Positions 54,602-63,847 of a stretch of DNA of 64,000 bases are shown here, in pieces. The stretch is from Nesterenkonia xinjiangensis (GTDB lineage Bacteria > Actinomycetota > Actinomycetes > Actinomycetales > Micrococcaceae), in the NCBI RefSeq assembly GCF_013410745.1, contig NZ_JACCFY010000001.1:2604001-2668000 (forward strand), read 5' to 3'. Within the stretch, counting starts at the first letter, position 1. Each line of letters starts with the position of its first letter. A model generated the notes under the pieces. The model was given only the letters and a program-made list of their open reading frames with translations. It had not been told where the DNA came from and did not search any database. The position numbers were made by a program, and so were the translations under genes.

Positions 54602-54719
54602 GGTTGCGTCAAGCAACGACGCAGGCCTGGCCTGTCGGTTACTCTGATGCGGTGTCGGGGTGGTCCTGAGGGGGACACCACGGGCATATCACACACGGAA
54701 CGGACATCGAGGGGCATGC

Positions 54720-55463
54720 ATGACGGCTGAGACGCACGACGCAGCGACGGCGGCACGCGCCACTGAGGACACTGCCGAGCGGCTGCGGCGACCGAGTTGG
54801 AAGGACCTCCGCCTCATCGTCGGGGTGCTGATCGTGGTCGCCTCGGTGGCCGGAGTCGTGGCCCTGGTCGCCGCGCAAGACCGCACAGTCCCCGTCTATG
54901 CGGCCGATCGCACCCTGGCCGTGGGGGAGCCCGTCGACATCGCGAACCTGCGTGTGGTGGACGTGCGGCTCGACGAGGTCGCCGAGCTCTACCTCAGCGC
55001 CGAGCGCGAACCCCGGTCGGACCTGCAGTTCATCACGGTCGTGGACGAGGGGGAGCTGGTCCCGCTGCGGGCAGTGGACACCACGGATCCGCTGGGTCGC
55101 CAGGCCGTCACCCTGGAGGTCGACGAGGCGCTGGCCCGGGCGGTGGAGCCCGGCCGCACCGTGGATCTCTGGGCGGCCTTCGGCGGGACGGTCGGCGCGG
55201 ACGCCGAGACTCCGGTGGAACAGATCGTGGAGACCGCCGAGGTCTCCGCGGTCACCGAGTCCACCTCCACCTTCGGAGCCCAGTCCGCGGTGACGGTGGA
55301 GCTGCTGGTCGATCCGGAGGACCTGCCCAGCGTCTTGGCCGCGCGCAGCTCCGCCGCGACCCTGTCGCTGGTGCCCGCCGGTGCGGAGGCCCCCCGCGAC
55401 GCCGAGGAGAGTTCCGACGAGGACACCGACGGCGACCTCGAGCGCGACGGGGAGGGCTCGTGA
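54720..55463 (+). CDS. SAF-domain (CpaB-like) membrane protein
   Basis: 247 residues from ATG 54720 with GAGGGG upstream. A transmembrane helix at about 31-52 (RLIVGVLIVVASVAGVVALVAA) is followed by a SAF domain (VPVYAADRTLAVGEPVDIANLRVVDVRL) like that of CpaB/FlgA, then a beta-rich region (LARAVEPGRTVDLWAAF) and an acidic tail. CpaB proteins assemble Flp/Tad pilus components, but no pilin, TadA, TadB or secretin gene is present here. Overlaps the ATPase gene by GTGA. Confidence 0.8.
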   Translation: MTAETHDAATAARATEDTAERLRRPSWKDLRLIVGVLIVVASVAGVVALVAAQDRTVPVYAADRTLAVGEPVDIANLRVVDVRLDEVAELYLSAEREPRSDLQFITVVDEGELVPLRAVDTTDPLGRQAVTLEVDEALARAVEPGRTVDLWAAFGGTVGADAETPVEQIVETAEVSAVTESTSTFGAQSAVTVELLVDPEDLPSVLAARSSAATLSLVPAGAEAPRDAEESSDEDTDGDLERDGEGS

Positions 55464-57025
55464 GACGCTGCTCGGTCATCACAGCTGGTCATCTCCATCA
55501 CGACCATATCGCTGCGGTGGAGCGGATCCATGGACCGGTCACGATCGACCGCCGCTGTGCTGACCTTGCTGAGCTCATGGCGGCGGCACGTGCGGGCTGG
55601 GCAGACGCCGCGCTGATCATCGGGCAGACGGATACGCTCACCGGTTCGCTGCTCACCGAGCTCACCGAGCCCGGGATCGTCGTCGTCGTGGTCTCCGACG
55701 TCGCCGTGGAGCGCACGCGCCTGAGGAATCTGGGCGCGGTGGCACTTCCCGACGACGTCGACGTCGAAGTCCTGGTCGATGCCCTCCGTGGGCGCCCAGT
55801 GCCCGATGAGCCGACGGTGGGGTCAGTACCCGAGGTGGCATCTGGGGACTGCGCCGGGGTCCTGCCGGCAGCCGATCCCCAGGCTGCCTCCGACTCCGAT
55901 GCTGGTTCACCGGCCGGAGGTGCCGATCCGCTGGACGAAGAACTGGCCGACCTGCTTCGATCGACCGGGCAGCAGGAGTCTCCGGACCTTTCGGACGTTC
56001 CTGACCGGGACTCTGACCGGGACTCTGACCAGGACACTGACGGGGACTCTGACCAGGACACTGACCGGGACTTTGACCAAGACACTGACCGGGACTCTGA
56101 CCAGGATGCTGACGGGGGCGCAGAGGTCGAATCCGACGACTCGTCGGTGAGCCGTGCCGACATTCGCCCGACCGTACCGGGGGAGACCAGGATCGCCGGG
56201 ATCACCACCGTGTGGGGTGCTCCCGGCAGCCCAGGCCGCACCACACTGGCGGTGAACCTCGCCGCCGAGCTGGCGCTCACCGGAGCGCACGTGCTGCTCA
56301 TCGATGCCGACACGGTGGCCTCCTCCGTGGCCGCGCATCTGGGACTGCTGGAGGAATCCGCCGGTCTGGCGCAGGCCTGTCGGCAGGCCGACCTGGGTCG
56401 ACTGGACTCTGCGCGTCTGCGCCGGGCGGCCACGGTGGTGGACATCAGCGGCAGCCGTCTGCATCTGCTCACCGGGCTCCCGCGAGCCGACCGCTGGCCC
56501 GAGCTGCGCGAAGGGGCCCTGCGCCAGGTGCTGCAGCTCGCTGACAGGGACTTCGACCATGTGATCGTCGATGTGGCAGCACCCACCGAGCAGGACGAGG
56601 AGCTGACGTTCGACACCCGTGCCCCGCAGCGGAACGCCGCCACCGTCGTCGCAGTGGAGGAGGCGCACACGCTGCTGGCCGTCGGAGCACCGGATCCCGT
56701 CTCCTTCCCCCGGCTGATCAAGGGGCTGGACGATCTGCGGCTCAACGTGCCCCAGGCGCCCCGGCCTCTGGTGCTGATCAACCAGACCCGGCGCGAGGCA
56801 GTGGGGCGAGCCCCAGAGGACCAGCTCCGTGAGGCCTGGACGCGATTCGGCTCCGAGGAGCCGCTGGAGATCTTCCTGCCCTGGGACCGTGCGGCCTGCG
56901 ACGATGCCCTGCTCACCGGCCGTGTGCTCGCTGAGTCGGCGCCCCAGTCGGACCTGCGACGCGCTGTGGCGGAACTCGCCGGGGCTGATCTGCCGACGCG
57001 TCGTCGGAGGCGTCTGAGACGATAG
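55460..57025 (+). CDS. CpaE/MinD-like ATPase with altered P-loop
   Basis: 521 residues, GTG start overlapping the SAF stop (GTGA). Residues 1-115 form a receiver-like domain (ALIIGQTDTLTGSLLTELTEPGIVVVVV). A linker carries an Asp-rich repeat (about 180-218, DSDQDTDGDSDQDTD). The ATPase domain starts TTVWGAPGSPGRTTLAVNLAAEL: in place of the ParA/MinD deviant Walker A KGGxGKTT it has an Arg for the invariant Lys and lacks the signature Lys. The Walker A' region VLLIDADTVASSVAAHLG and switch region HVIVDVAAPTEQ remain. Comparable GxPGRTT loops occur in this actinobacterial family (recalled, unchecked). Role: probably a scaffold or regulator with CpaB-like protein. Confidence 0.75.
   Translation: MRRCSVITAGHLHHDHIAAVERIHGPVTIDRRCADLAELMAAARAGWADAALIIGQTDTLTGSLLTELTEPGIVVVVVSDVAVERTRLRNLGAVALPDDVDVEVLVDALRGRPVPDEPTVGSVPEVASGDCAGVLPAADPQAASDSDAGSPAGGADPLDEELADLLRSTGQQESPDLSDVPDRDSDRDSDQDTDGDSDQDTDRDFDQDTDRDSDQDADGGAEVESDDSSVSRADIRPTVPGETRIAGITTVWGAPGSPGRTTLAVNLAAELALTGAHVLLIDADTVASSVAAHLGLLEESAGLAQACRQADLGRLDSARLRRAATVVDISGSRLHLLTGLPRADRWPELREGALRQVLQLADRDFDHVIVDVAAPTEQDEELTFDTRAPQRNAATVVAVEEAHTLLAVGAPDPVSFPRLIKGLDDLRLNVPQAPRPLVLINQTRREAVGRAPEDQLREAWTRFGSEEPLEIFLPWDRAACDDALLTGRVLAESAPQSDLRRAVAELAGADLPTRRRRRLRR
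56001..56108 (+). repeat. Nine tandem 12-base units encoding (D-x-D-x) repeats
   Basis: Units of the type CTGACCGGGACT repeat from 56001 with variants CTGACCAGGACA and TTGACCAAGACA. All are in frame and give Asp-Arg/Gln-Asp-Ser/Thr repeats in the linker of the CpaE-like ATPase. Confidence 0.9.
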
Positions 57026-57100
57026 GCTGGCACAGCAAGGCCGGACACCGTGGTCCGGCCCATGGATGGGGCATCGAAGACCCAGAAAGAGTGAGTGCAC

Positions 57101-60100
57101 ATGGCCGGTGAGAAGTCCCTCTGGACCCGTGATGACGCTGATCTCAAGAACCTGGAGAGTGCGTATTACGCGCATATCGCTCCAGAGGATCTGTGGTCCG
57201 TCAGCTCGGAGCATCAGCGAGAGCGGGTGACCCGCCACTTGGAGGTCGCCCGGCGTCGTACGGACTCCTCGCCCCAGGCCGACGTCGTCACCGTCGCGGG
57301 GCGCAGCATCGCCCTGGTCGTGACTGATGACATGCCTCATCTCGTCGACTCCGTCACCGCGGAGATCTCTCGCCAGGGCCACGCCATGTCTCTGGTGGTC
57401 CATCCGATCTTCCTGGTCAGCCGGAGCCTGGAGAGCCGTGAGGTGCTCGGCGTGCGCTCCGTCCCCGCACCTCAGCGAGGGCTGTCCTCCGGAGACACCC
57501 AGACCCTGCCGGACCTCTCCGTGCTGGCTGACCCCGATCAGCACACTGACGTCGAGTCCTGGATCGCCGTGGAGCTGGACCGAGTGCTGCCTGCCGAGCG
57601 GGCGGAGTCCCTCGTCAAGGGCCTCTACAGCGTGGTCGACGACGTCAAGGTCAGCCACCGGGACCAGAACCGCATGATCGGCAAGGCCCGTGGCGCCGCC
57701 GGACTGCTGCGCGAGGCCGAAGGGCTCCATGAGTCCCAGGAGTCTGCTGACCTGCTCGACTGGATGGCCGACGGCAACTTCCTGTTCCTGGGCTACCGCG
57801 AATACGAGCTGGACGAGCACACCGACGGCTCGGTGCACCTGGAGCCGGTGATCGAGACGGGACTGGGCATCCTCACGCACAAGCGCGGGAAGGGCACTCT
57901 GCACCGCACCACCGAGCTCTCCGAGGCGGGTCGGGCTCGGGCCCGAGAGCGACGTGCGCTCGTGATCACGAAGGCCAACTCCCGCTCCACGGTGCGGCGC
58001 CGCACCTACATGGACTACGTCGCGGTGAAGACCTTCGGTCCCGACGGGACCGTGCGCGGCGAGCGTCGCTTCGTCGGCCTGTTCAGCCAGCGGGCCTACA
58101 CCCAATCCATCCAGAACATCCCGCTGTTGCGCTCGCGGGCGCGTCAGCTGCTCGACCGGTCGGGCTTCAGCCCGAACTCGCACTCGGGGTCGGACCTGAT
58201 GCAGATCCTCGAGACCTATCCGCGCAACGAGCTGCTGCAGATGGACATCGAGGAGATCGAGGAGACGGCCTGGCAGATCCTGCAGCTGCAGGAGCGCCGT
58301 CGGGTGAAGCTGTTCCTGCGCGAGGATCACTACGGGCGGTTCATGACCGCCCTGCTCTTCCTGCCCAGGGACCGCTACAACACCGCGGTGCGTCAGCGCG
58401 TGGAGCAGGAGCTGCTGCGCCATATCGATGCCGAGTCCATCGACTTCACGGTGTGGCTCACCGAGTCGGTGCTGGCCCGGGTCTTCTTCCGGCTGCGCCT
58501 GGGGGAGGACGCCGCGGAGCTGCAGGTGGGGGTTGACGAGCTGGAGCGGCGTCTGGCCGGGGCTGTGCGGTCCTGGTCGGAGGGGATCTCCCAGGAGGCC
58601 GCTGAGCGGTATTCCGGCAGACGGGCCGAGGACGTGGCCCGCCGCTGGGGCGAGGCGTTCCCGGAGGACTACCGGGTGCTCTACGAAGTCTCCGACGCGC
58701 TGGCCGACATCACGCAGTTCGAGACCCTGGAGCGCCATCCGCAGGACGGACCGCGCATGCAGTTCTACCCGCCGCGCGGCGATGATCCCGCGCATATGCG
58801 GCTGAAGCTCTACCTCACCGAGCCCAAGACGCTGACCGACACCCTGCCGACCGTCGATGACTTCGGCCTCTCGATCCTGGACGAGCGTTCGTACACGCTC
58901 ACCTGTGAAGACGGCACGAACTTCTACCTCTATGATCTTGGTCTGTGCTACCCGACCGGCGTCGATCCGCACACCACGATCGACCTGCTCAAGGAGGCCT
59001 ACAGCCACGTGCTGGTGGGCACCGCCGAGTCGGACATCTTCTCCCGACTGGTGCTGCGCCTGGGGTTGTCCATCCGCAAGGTCACCGTGCTGCGGGCGTA
59101 TGCGAAGTACATGCGCCAGCTGGGGTCCTCCCATTCCTACGCGTTCCTGGCCGAGGCGCTGCTGCAGAACCCCGAGGTGTCGGTGGCGCTGGTGGCCTAC
59201 TTCGAGGCGCGGTTCGACCCCCACCTGGAGGGCGACCGGCACGAGCTGATGGCCGAGACCCGGCAGCGGGTGGTCCAGACCCTCGAGACCGTGCGCACCC
59301 TGGACGCCGATCGTGTGCTCTCCACCCTGCTGAACCTGATCGACTCCACACAGCGCACCAACGCCTACCAGGGGCGGAACTGGCTGTCGATGAAGCTCAC
59401 CCCCGGCAGCATCGACTCGGCACCGCAGCCGCGTCCCGCCCATGAGATCTGGGTGTACTCTCCCGAGGTCGAAGGTGTGCACCTGCGTTTCGACAAGGTC
59501 GCCCGCGGCGGGCTGCGCTGGTCCGACCGTCAGGAGGACTTCCGCACCGAGGTCCTTGGCCTGGTGAAGGCACAGATGGTGAAGAACGCGGTCATCGTCC
59601 CCTCCGGAGCGAAGGGCGGCTTCTACGCGAAGCAGCTCCCGGATCCGGCCGAGGACCGCGGCGTCTGGTTCGAAGCCGGCCGGGAGGCCTACAAGGTCTT
59701 CATCCGTGCGCTGCTGGACATCACGGACAACCAGGTGGAGCGGGACGGGCGGATGCAGATCGTCCCGCCCGAGGACGTGGTCCGCCACGACGGCGACGAC
59801 GCGTACCTGGTGGTCGCGGCCGACAAGGGCACCGCCACCTTCTCCGACACCGCGAACGAGGTCTCTGCGGAGTATGGGCACTGGCTGGGGGACGCCTTCG
59901 CCTCCGGCGGATCGGTGGGCTATGACCACAAGGCCATGGGTATCACCGCACGCGGCGCCTGGGAGTCGGTCAAGACGCATTTCTCCGAGCTGGGTCACGA
60001 CACGCAGACCGAGGACTTCACCGTCGTCGGCATCGGTGACATGTCCGGCGACGTCTTCGGCAACGGGATGCTGCTCTCCGAGCACATCCGGCTGGTCGCC

Positions 60101-61918
60101 GCGTTCAACCACCTGCACATCTTCATCGATCCCGACCCGGACTCCGCCGCCTCCTTCCAGGAGCGGAGTCGGCTCTTCGCCGCCGGGCGCTCCGGCTGGG
60201 ACGCCTATGACCAGGAGCTGGTCTCCGACGGCGGCGGGGTGTTCTCCCGGACCGCGAAGACCATCACCATCACCGAGCCGATGCGACGCCGCTTCGACCT
60301 TCCTGCCGAGGTCGAGGTCATGACCCCGCCGGAGCTCCTCAACGCGCTGCTGAAGGCACCGGTGGATCTCCTCTACAACGGGGGCATCGGCACCTACGTC
60401 AAGGCCTCGCAGGAGACCCACGATGAGGTCGGGGACCGGGCCAACAACGGCATCCGCGTTGATGGTCGGGAGCTGCGTGTGCGTGTCGTCGGTGAGGGCG
60501 GCAACCTGGGGCTCACCCAGGCCGGCCGTGTCGAGGCCGCCCAGGGGGGTGTCCGGCTCAACACTGATGCGATCGACAACTCTGCCGGCGTCGACTGCTC
60601 CGACCACGAGGTCAACATCAAGATCCTGGTGGACCAGCTGATCTCCTCGGGGCACCTGCAGTCGGAGGAGCGCACCGAGCTGCTGCGCGAGATGACCGAC
60701 GACGTCTCCGAGCTGGTGCTGAAGACCAACCGGGACCAGAACATCCTGCTGATGACGGACCGCCACCGGATGGGGGACTGGTCTCCCAGCTTCCAGCGGC
60801 TCATGGGCTGGCTCGAAGACTCCGCAGGACTGGACCGCGAGCTGGAGGTGCTGCCCACCGACCTGCAGCTGGAGGAGCGCCGTGACGCGGCCAAGCCGCT
60901 GACCTCTCCGGAGCTGGCGGTGCTCGTGGCGTACGCGAAGATCCAGCTCAAGGGCGCCCTGGTCGCCTCAGAGCTGCCTGATGATGACTGGTTCTCCTCT
61001 CTGCTGGAGGACTACTTCCCCCAGCAGATCACCTCGCGCTTCGCCTCGGAGCTGCCGCGGCACCCGCTTCATCGAGAGATCATCGCCAACGTGCTGGCCA
61101 ACGATGTGATCAACATGGGCGGAGCCACGTTCGTCTTCCGCGCGATGGAGGAGACCTTCGCCTCGGAGGCGCAGGTGGTGCGTGCCTTCGCCACGGTGCG
61201 GGAGCTCTTCCGTCTCGACGAGTTCGACGCCGCGATGCGGAGCCTGCCGGTGAGCTTCCCTCGGGAAGAGTGGGCCCTGACCTACCTGGACATGCGCCGG
61301 CTCCTGGACCGGGCGGTGCGCTGGTGCGTGAACCATGCTCCGCGCGGAACCTCCGTGCAGGAGGACGTGGAGCTCCTCGCCGAGCACATCCGCCCGCTCT
61401 ACGGCCACCTCTCCGAGCACCTGCGCGGCGAGGACCACCTTCGGGTGGTGGAGAAGAAGGCCGAGGTGGTCTCCGCCGGAATGCCGGAGGACCTGGCCGG
61501 ATGGGTCGCCGAGCTCTTCGAGACGTTCTCGCTGCTCGACGTCGCGGACCTCGCTCGGGAGCACGGGGTCGACTCCACCGAGGTCGCCGGGATCTACTAC
61601 AAGGTCTACGAGGAGTTCAGTGCGGACTCGCTGCTGGAACGCATCACCGGGCTGCCGCGGAAGGACAAGTGGCAGGCCCTGGCGCGCGGAGCCCAGCGCG
61701 ACGAGCTGTATCACGCGATCCGGGACGTGACCTCTTCAGTGTTGGAGCGGACCGAGCCGGGATCTGCGGACGAGCGCATGGCTGCCTGGCGGCGGGAGAA
61801 CGAGACGAAGATCAGTCGGGCGGAGCGGCTGGTGGCGGAGGTCGATCAGCTCAAGACCGACAACATCGCATCGCTGACGGTGCTGCTGCGGCATCTCCGC
61901 GGTCTCATCGGAGGCTGA
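57101..61918 (+). CDS. gdhB: NAD-specific glutamate dehydrogenase, large (GDH180-type) subunit
   Basis: 1605 residues. Oxidatively deaminates glutamate to 2-oxoglutarate with NAD+. N-terminal ACT-like regulatory regions (about 1-480), then the catalytic part with FDKVARGGLRWSDRQEDFRTEVLGLVKAQMVKNAVIVPSGAKGGF and the nucleotide-binding VVGIGDMSGDVFGNGMLLS. The ATG 57101 has AAGAGTGAG upstream; a GTG two codons earlier is less likely. Length fits the 180-kDa class. Starts 75 bases after the CpaE-like gene and three bases before pdtaS. TAGGCT near 57023 could be a weak -10. Confidence 0.96.
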   Translation: MAGEKSLWTRDDADLKNLESAYYAHIAPEDLWSVSSEHQRERVTRHLEVARRRTDSSPQADVVTVAGRSIALVVTDDMPHLVDSVTAEISRQGHAMSLVVHPIFLVSRSLESREVLGVRSVPAPQRGLSSGDTQTLPDLSVLADPDQHTDVESWIAVELDRVLPAERAESLVKGLYSVVDDVKVSHRDQNRMIGKARGAAGLLREAEGLHESQESADLLDWMADGNFLFLGYREYELDEHTDGSVHLEPVIETGLGILTHKRGKGTLHRTTELSEAGRARARERRALVITKANSRSTVRRRTYMDYVAVKTFGPDGTVRGERRFVGLFSQRAYTQSIQNIPLLRSRARQLLDRSGFSPNSHSGSDLMQILETYPRNELLQMDIEEIEETAWQILQLQERRRVKLFLREDHYGRFMTALLFLPRDRYNTAVRQRVEQELLRHIDAESIDFTVWLTESVLARVFFRLRLGEDAAELQVGVDELERRLAGAVRSWSEGISQEAAERYSGRRAEDVARRWGEAFPEDYRVLYEVSDALADITQFETLERHPQDGPRMQFYPPRGDDPAHMRLKLYLTEPKTLTDTLPTVDDFGLSILDERSYTLTCEDGTNFYLYDLGLCYPTGVDPHTTIDLLKEAYSHVLVGTAESDIFSRLVLRLGLSIRKVTVLRAYAKYMRQLGSSHSYAFLAEALLQNPEVSVALVAYFEARFDPHLEGDRHELMAETRQRVVQTLETVRTLDADRVLSTLLNLIDSTQRTNAYQGRNWLSMKLTPGSIDSAPQPRPAHEIWVYSPEVEGVHLRFDKVARGGLRWSDRQEDFRTEVLGLVKAQMVKNAVIVPSGAKGGFYAKQLPDPAEDRGVWFEAGREAYKVFIRALLDITDNQVERDGRMQIVPPEDVVRHDGDDAYLVVAADKGTATFSDTANEVSAEYGHWLGDAFASGGSVGYDHKAMGITARGAWESVKTHFSELGHDTQTEDFTVVGIGDMSGDVFGNGMLLSEHIRLVAAFNHLHIFIDPDPDSAASFQERSRLFAAGRSGWDAYDQELVSDGGGVFSRTAKTITITEPMRRRFDLPAEVEVMTPPELLNALLKAPVDLLYNGGIGTYVKASQETHDEVGDRANNGIRVDGRELRVRVVGEGGNLGLTQAGRVEAAQGGVRLNTDAIDNSAGVDCSDHEVNIKILVDQLISSGHLQSEERTELLREMTDDVSELVLKTNRDQNILLMTDRHRMGDWSPSFQRLMGWLEDSAGLDRELEVLPTDLQLEERRDAAKPLTSPELAVLVAYAKIQLKGALVASELPDDDWFSSLLEDYFPQQITSRFASELPRHPLHREIIANVLANDVINMGGATFVFRAMEETFASEAQVVRAFATVRELFRLDEFDAAMRSLPVSFPREEWALTYLDMRRLLDRAVRWCVNHAPRGTSVQEDVELLAEHIRPLYGHLSEHLRGEDHLRVVEKKAEVVSAGMPEDLAGWVAELFETFSLLDVADLAREHGVDSTEVAGIYYKVYEEFSADSLLERITGLPRKDKWQALARGAQRDELYHAIRDVTSSVLERTEPGSADERMAAWRRENETKISRAERLVAEVDQLKTDNIASLTVLLRHLRGLIGG

Positions 61919-61921
61919 GCT

Positions 61922-63451
61922 GTGGCCGTCTTCGAGGATCCGCTGATCCGTCACCCGCATCTTCATCCGGGTGACGCCGACTGGCTGCACGCGCTGGTGG
62001 CCGACTGGCAGATGCTCTCGGACCTGGCCTTCTCGGATCTGGTGCTGTGGTTCCCCCACACCGCAGAGGGTTTCGTCACGGCGGAGGGTCGTTCCTACAT
62101 CGCACTGGCCCAGGCGCGGCCCTCCACCACTCAGACGGTGGTGCATCGCGACGTCGTCGGGGACAGGATCCGTGCGGACCTCAAACCCATGGTGGAGCGG
62201 GCCTGGCGCTACCAGGTGGAGACGAACTCCTCGGACGAGGGGCGTCCTGCGCCCGCGCGGATGCGTGTGACCGCGATTCCGCTGATCCGCGGAGGCAGGA
62301 CTCTGGCGGTGATGACCCTGCACTTCTCGGTCACCACACTGCGGACCCCGTCCCGGCTTGAGCTGACCTACCGGCGCTGTGCCTCGGACCTCCTGGTCAT
62401 GGTCCGTGAGGGTCGCTGGCCGGAGACCCATGTGGAGTTCAGCGCCTACGGCGGCGCCCCGCGCGTGGGGGACGGGCTGCTGCGCCTGGACGTGGAGGGC
62501 AAGATCACCTTCGCCAGCCCGAACGCCGTCTCCGCGCTGTCCCGGCTGGGGGTGGCCGACTCGTTGGAGGGGCGTTCTCTGGCGGGGATCGGCGCTGAGC
62601 TGGAGCGCGCGGCCGGTGGTGTGGTCGATGAGACTCGTCCGCTGCTGCTCACCGGCAGGCGGGCAATGCGCGCGGAGCTCGAGGCTCACGGCGCAGCGGT
62701 GACGCTACGCTCCATCCCCCTGTACAAGGAGGGCGAGCGGTTCGCGGCGCTGGTGCTGTGCCGCGACGTGACGGAGCTGCGTCGTCGTGACCGGCAGCTG
62801 ATGAGCAAGGACGCGACGATCAAGGAGATCCACCACCGGGTGAAGAACAACCTCCAGACCGTCTCGGCCCTGCTGCGCATGCAGTCGCGCAGGATGGACT
62901 CGCAGGAGGGACGTGAAGGGCTGCGCCGGGCGATGCGCCGGGTGGAGACCATCGCTATGGTCCATGATTCGCTCTCCAAAGGGTTGGAGGAGAGCGTCGA
63001 CGTCGACGAGCTCATGCGTCGGCAGCTCCGCCTGGCCGCGGAGATGGCACAGTCGGAGCGTCGAGTGGAGACACGCCTGACGGGCAGCTTCGGTCAGCTC
63101 TCACCGGACATGGTCACCCCGTTGGCACTGGTGATCACCGAGGTCGTGGCCAACGCGGTGGAGCATGGTTTCGGACCAGATCCGGCCGGTCGGAAGCTCG
63201 TGGTGCAGATGTCGGTGAGGCGTTCCGCGGATGCGGCCGGACGGGAACGGCTGGAGCTCGAGATCGTCGATGACGGAGTCGGCCTGCCCGCAGAGGGTTG
63301 GGAACCGGGCCTCGGACTGCAGATCGTCAAGACCCTGGTACGGGGTGAGCTCTCCGGGGTGATCGAATGGAGCCCGGGCCAGGGACCCGACGGCGAGCCG
63401 TCTGGCACACAGGTCATGCTCCGGGCTCCCATTCTGGGGCCCCAGCACTGA
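61922..63451 (+). CDS. pdtaS: Cytosolic sensor histidine kinase PdtaS
   Basis: 509 residues, GTG start three bases after the GDH stop. N-terminal GAF-type domain (DPLIRHPHLHPGDADWLHALVADWQMLSDLAFSDLVLW), a PAS-like domain (DGLLRLDVEGKITFASPNAVSAL), HisKA_2 with phospho-His in IKEIHHRVKNNLQTVSALLRM, and a HATPase domain (NAVEHGF, GLGLQIVKTLV). In mycobacteria PdtaS phosphorylates PdtaR, an ANTAR RNA-binding regulator, in response to metals and nitric oxide (known for the family). No pdtaR is in the window. Convergent with whiB1 across a hairpin. Confidence 0.93.
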   Translation: MAVFEDPLIRHPHLHPGDADWLHALVADWQMLSDLAFSDLVLWFPHTAEGFVTAEGRSYIALAQARPSTTQTVVHRDVVGDRIRADLKPMVERAWRYQVETNSSDEGRPAPARMRVTAIPLIRGGRTLAVMTLHFSVTTLRTPSRLELTYRRCASDLLVMVREGRWPETHVEFSAYGGAPRVGDGLLRLDVEGKITFASPNAVSALSRLGVADSLEGRSLAGIGAELERAAGGVVDETRPLLLTGRRAMRAELEAHGAAVTLRSIPLYKEGERFAALVLCRDVTELRRRDRQLMSKDATIKEIHHRVKNNLQTVSALLRMQSRRMDSQEGREGLRRAMRRVETIAMVHDSLSKGLEESVDVDELMRRQLRLAAEMAQSERRVETRLTGSFGQLSPDMVTPLALVITEVVANAVEHGFGPDPAGRKLVVQMSVRRSADAAGRERLELEIVDDGVGLPAEGWEPGLGLQIVKTLVRGELSGVIEWSPGQGPDGEPSGTQVMLRAPILGPQH

Positions 63452-63474
63452 CGTCACCCAGGCAGCCTGACACG

Positions 63475-63516
63475 ACGATGGCTGGCCCGCGCCGTGCGGC
63501 GTGGACCAGCCATCGT
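63475..63516. terminator. Bidirectional hairpin between pdtaS and whiB1
   Basis: An 18-base arm at 63475-63492 pairs with 63499-63516 with one mismatch and one wobble, loop of six. It lies 24 bases after pdtaS and 83 bases after the whiB1 stop on the opposite strand. Confidence 0.75.
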
Positions 63517-63598
63517 GAAGTCAGTGGGGCGGTGGGGCGAGGCGGTGCCGTGACGCGAGGTCAGGACCGGTCAGACCCCCCGGAACCGGCTCAGTCGC

Positions 63599-63847
63599 CT
63601 ATGATGCGCGGCGTGCGCGGGCTGCACGACGTTTGAGAGCCCGCCGCTCGTCTTCGCTCATGCCACCCCAGACACCGGCGTCCTGACCGGTCTCCAGAGC
63701 CCACTGGAGGCAGGTGTCCATCACAGGGCACCGGCGGCAGACGCTCTTGGCCTCCTCGATCTGCAACAGGGCTGGGCCGGTGTTGCCGACGGGGAAGAAG
63801 AGCTCGGGGTCCTTGTCCAGGCAGGTGGCTCGACTGCGCCAATCCAT
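63599..63847 (-). CDS. whiB1: WhiB-family Fe-S transcription factor, WhiB1-like
   Basis: 82 residues from ATG 63847 (MDWRSRATCLDKDPELFFPVGN), with AAGGAG eleven bases upstream; a GTG at 63856 is too close to that site. The four cluster-ligand Cys residues are present: ATCLDKD, then CRRCPVMDTC. The G-V/I-W-G-G turn (GVWGGMSEDERRALKRR) and basic tail bind DNA. It closely resembles mycobacterial WhiB1, a nitric-oxide-sensitive, essential regulator partnering the primary sigma factor (known). The 153 bases upstream to the window end hold its promoter region; I see no other gene there. Confidence 0.95.
   Translation of the reverse strand: MDWRSRATCLDKDPELFFPVGNTGPALLQIEEAKSVCRRCPVMDTCLQWALETGQDAGVWGGMSEDERRALKRRAARARRAS

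Noticed and set aside
55907-60766. A 1619-codon open frame on the minus strand opposite the CpaE-like and GDH genes
   Set aside because: It follows the codon bias of the plus-strand genes (few stops in high-G+C antisense frames) and has no recognisable domain; GDH is unambiguous.
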